From NCBI RefSeq assembly GCF_038051995.1, contig NZ_CP150290.1, forward strand, positions 4,764,001 through 4,828,000: DNA of 64,000 nucleotides. Reading direction: 5' to 3'. The DNA comes from Paenibacillus sp. FSL H8-0537 (lineage in GTDB: Bacteria; Bacillota; Bacilli; Paenibacillales; Paenibacillaceae). The notes below the pieces were generated by a model. That model ran no database searches and was not told the DNA's origin. It worked only from the letters and a program-made list of their open reading frames with translations. Both the position numbers and the translations under genes were made by a program. Positions 62,335-64,000 of the stretch are shown here, piece after piece. How positions within the stretch are numbered: the stretch's first letter is position 1; every line of letters begins with the position of its first letter.

Positions 62335-62811
62335 CTAGTTATAGGTCATCCAGGCTGTCGTGCCGAGCACTTCAAAGTCTTGCTTAAACCAGAAGTTGCG
62401 CGTTTTATCCAGTGTGTACACATACATTCTCTGCTTCGGATATTTCGCTTTAAGCCAGTTGATAAAGGATGCCGCATGCCCTTTGCCTTCATATTCCTTC
62501 AGCACATCCAGCGCTTCTATAAAAACAAAATCCTTTTTATTTTTAATGTCGATATAAAAGTCCTTTTCCAAATATTTTTCGTCATCGCTAAAATAATCCT
62601 TTTCGGCTTTTTCAATGAGCTGCTTGCCGCTTGCATATTCCCAAATAACGCCGTAGCCGACCATCGTCTCTTCTGCTTCAATCACATAAACGTTTTCCGG
62701 CAGCTCCGATGGGTCCTTCTGGCTCAATTCGCTTGCATGGTAGGTCGTCGTAATCTCGCCGAGTGTGTTCTGCATTTCTTTATCAAATGGTTTGGCTGTA
62801 ATGCTAGACAT
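62335..62811 (-). CDS. GNAT-family N-acetyltransferase
   Basis: About 158 residues from ATG 62811 (MSSITAKPFDKEMQ), which follows GGAGATT; the longer frame to 62919 is unsupported. The acetyl-CoA motif A region (FIEALDVLKEYEGKGHAASF) is followed by MYVYTLDKTRNFWFKQDFEV, the usual GNAT C-terminal strand. Substrate unknown. It is coupled to the metallopeptidase-domain gene. Confidence 0.85.
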   Translation of the reverse strand: MSSITAKPFDKEMQNTLGEITTTYHASELSQKDPSELPENVYVIEAEETMVGYGVIWEYASGKQLIEKAEKDYFSDDEKYLEKDFYIDIKNKKDFVFIEALDVLKEYEGKGHAASFINWLKAKYPKQRMYVYTLDKTRNFWFKQDFEVLGTTAWMTYN

Positions 62812-62944
62812 GATTTTAATCTCCTTTTTGTCTGAAAGCTTATCTTCTAGTCGCTCTGACTCGTGACCGTTATCATACCATAATCGATGAATTAAAAAAT
62901 AATAAAAACGATTTGACAACCGAAATCCATCACGATATATTTAA

Positions 62945-62971
62945 TTAGACATCTAACTATTAGATTTCTAA
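62945..62971. promoter_or_regulatory. Two MepR-type operator palindromes
   Basis: TTAGACATCTAA (62945-62956) and TTAGATTTCTAA (62960-62971) are both perfect TTAGA-NN-TCTAA palindromes, just before the MarR-type regulator. A third copy lies before the MATE gene. Confidence 0.7.
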
Positions 62972-62996
62972 TTCATTTTAACAGAAGGTGATAAGC

Positions 62997-63452
62997 ATGC
63001 AGCAAGACCGCAACCTGCAGCATAAATTTCGTATGATCGGACTAATGATGAAGCTCAACGTCAATAAGAAGTTGGAGGCGTACGGGCTAACGGTAGAGCA
63101 AGGGCATGCCATTCGGTATATTAATGAACATGAAGAAGGGGGACTTTCCCAGAAGGATCTAGAAATCACCTTTAACCGTAAAGGCTCCTCTATCAGCAGT
63201 CTGGTCAACAATTTGGAGAAGAAAGGCCTTATTGTTCGCAGGTCTGATCCGAAGGATGAGCGCCGCAACCTATTGCGTGTAACCCCAGCTGCGAAAGAGC
63301 TTCTTGGCTCATTCAATCAATATTTTGAAGATTTTGAACTTACGCTGCTGGAAGGCTTCACCGACGATGAAACCAACTTACTGTTCAGGTTCCTTGCACG
63401 CATCGAAGCCAATATCGATGAAGATACAACGAACTCTTTTGAGCGCAGATAG
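62997..63452 (+). CDS. MarR-family regulator, MepR-like
   Basis: About 151 residues from ATG 62997, preceded by GAAGGTGAT (a GTG at 62988 overlaps that site). The recognition region is LSQKDLEITFNRKGSSISSL and the wing RRSDPKDERRNLLRV, with long N- and C-terminal dimerisation helices. Local sequence resembles S. aureus MepR (LEAYGLTVEQGHAIRYINEH). It precedes a MepA-like MATE gene, and three identical palindromes flank the pair. Inferred: multidrug-responsive repressor of itself and the pump. Confidence 0.88.
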   Translation: MQQDRNLQHKFRMIGLMMKLNVNKKLEAYGLTVEQGHAIRYINEHEEGGLSQKDLEITFNRKGSSISSLVNNLEKKGLIVRRSDPKDERRNLLRVTPAAKELLGSFNQYFEDFELTLLEGFTDDETNLLFRFLARIEANIDEDTTNSFERR

Positions 63453-63517
63453 TAATTTTCACAACTCTCGTAACCCCCTCCTACGCATGAAGGGAAGGGG
63501 TTATGATCCTCATATAG

Positions 63518-63529
63518 TTAGAACTCTAA
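63518..63529. promoter_or_regulatory. MepR-type operator before MATE gene
   Basis: TTAGAACTCTAA is the third perfect TTAGA-NN-TCTAA palindrome, 41 bp upstream of the MATE start. Confidence 0.65.
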
Positions 63530-63570
63530 GTAATTAACTGCAAACCATACATGAGAAAGTGGTGACCCAC

Positions 63571-64000
63571 ATGGATGCTGAAAACCTCCATTATTTTGAA
63601 AAAGCACCGATTTATAAAGCTATCGCTCATTTCGCCGTTCCTATGATGCTCGGCATGTCGATGAGTGTTATTTACTCCATTCTTAACGCATATTTCCTTG
63701 GCACCCTGCACAATACCGAAATGCTAACGGCGCTAGCGCTTACCCTACCATTGTTCGCAGCTTTTATGGCGCTGGGTAATCTAATTGGCATAGGCGCAGG
63801 TACATTCATCTCCAGATTATTAGGTGAAAAAAGCTATGATGTGGTGAAGCATGTATCCTCCTTCTCCTTCTACACAAGTCTTGTCCTCGGTTTATTGTTG
63901 ATGATTGTGGGACTACCACTTATTGACCAAATTGTTCATGGGCTCGGGGCAACGGCTAGCTCCTTCGCATTCACAAAAGACTATGTCACCATGATGCTCA
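63571..64000 (+). CDS. MATE-family multidrug efflux transporter, MepA-like, partial
   Basis: The gene starts at ATG 63571 and runs off the right edge; 143 codons are visible. It begins MDAENLHYFEKAPIYKAIAH, then FAVPMMLGMSMSVIYSILNA and LGNLIGIGAGTFISRLLGEK, strongly matching the start of S. aureus MepA (LYYFEKSP, GLGNLFGVGAGTYISRLLG). It should use the proton or sodium gradient to expel cationic drugs. Control by the adjacent MepR-like regulator is supported by the shared palindromes. Confidence 0.85.
   Translation, partial: MDAENLHYFEKAPIYKAIAHFAVPMMLGMSMSVIYSILNAYFLGTLHNTEMLTALALTLPLFAAFMALGNLIGIGAGTFISRLLGEKSYDVVKHVSSFSFYTSLVLGLLLMIVGLPLIDQIVHGLGATASSFAFTKDYVTMML

Noticed and set aside
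1..64000. CRISPR arrays, tRNA or rRNA genes, intact transposases
   Set aside because: None were seen on reading; the only short tandem array is the GGGGCT repeat, which lacks spacers.

Overview
The window looks like chromosomal DNA of a Gram-positive, low-to-moderate GC member of the Bacillales, most likely Paenibacillus or a close relative. The reasons are strong Shine-Dalgarno sequences with frequent TTG/GTG starts, lipobox substrate-binding proteins, YesM/YesN-type sensor/regulator pairs next to sugar ABC transporters, CcpA-type cre sites, a sigma-D-type promoter and Fur boxes. No species call can be made from sequence reading alone. No rRNA, tRNA, CRISPR array or intact insertion sequence was seen.

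Region 1 (1-15.0 kb) is an iron-siderophore locus. A minus-strand operon reads SbnA-, SbnB- and SbnH-like enzymes, two IucA/IucC-type synthetases, a lipoprotein receptor, two FecCD-type permeases and a Btr-like AraC regulator fused to a binding-protein domain. A divergent plus-strand pair holds an MFS exporter (SbnD-like) and a third synthetase (SbnE-like). Fur boxes lie in the divergent promoter and before the receptor gene. The set matches staphyloferrin B logic (L-Dap + citrate + 2-oxoglutarate), but no dedicated citrate synthase (SbnG), no SbnI and no transport ATPase are present in the window.

Region 2 (15.4-24.2 kb) is an oppABCDF-type oligopeptide importer, then a MarR / FAD-monooxygenase / nitroreductase group with one palindromic operator repeated before two transcription units.

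Region 3 (24.4-41.1 kb) is a glycan-utilisation locus, probably for L-arabinose-containing plant polymers. It has GH43, GH127 and a GH39-like enzyme, two complete sugar ABC importers, a GntR/LacI-type regulator and a YesM/YesN-type two-component system. The GH39-like enzyme carries an inserted and apparently circularly permuted carbohydrate-binding module.

Region 4 (41.3-44.6 kb) is a decaying oxidoreductase group: a luciferase-like monooxygenase tail, an SMP-30-like gene broken by one amber codon, an intact SDR and a divergent TetR regulator.

Region 5 (44.7-48.9 kb) has two tandem paralogous ORFs. In each, an AraC regulator runs without a stop into a siderophore-binding lipoprotein. A Fur box, ribosome-binding site and signal peptide lie at the in-frame junction.

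Region 6 (49-64 kb) is mixed: an AlkD-like protein, Crp/Fnr and PadR regulators, an ABC-2-type permease, an AT-rich pair (membrane protein plus Upf1-like helicase-nuclease), an ECF41-type sigma factor, an ArsR-controlled dehydrogenase-like gene, and a chemotaxis receptor behind a sigma-D-type promoter and c-di-GMP-I riboswitch. It continues with a GGGGCT hexanucleotide repeat, a metallopeptidase/acetyltransferase pair and a mepR-mepA-like drug-efflux unit cut by the right edge.
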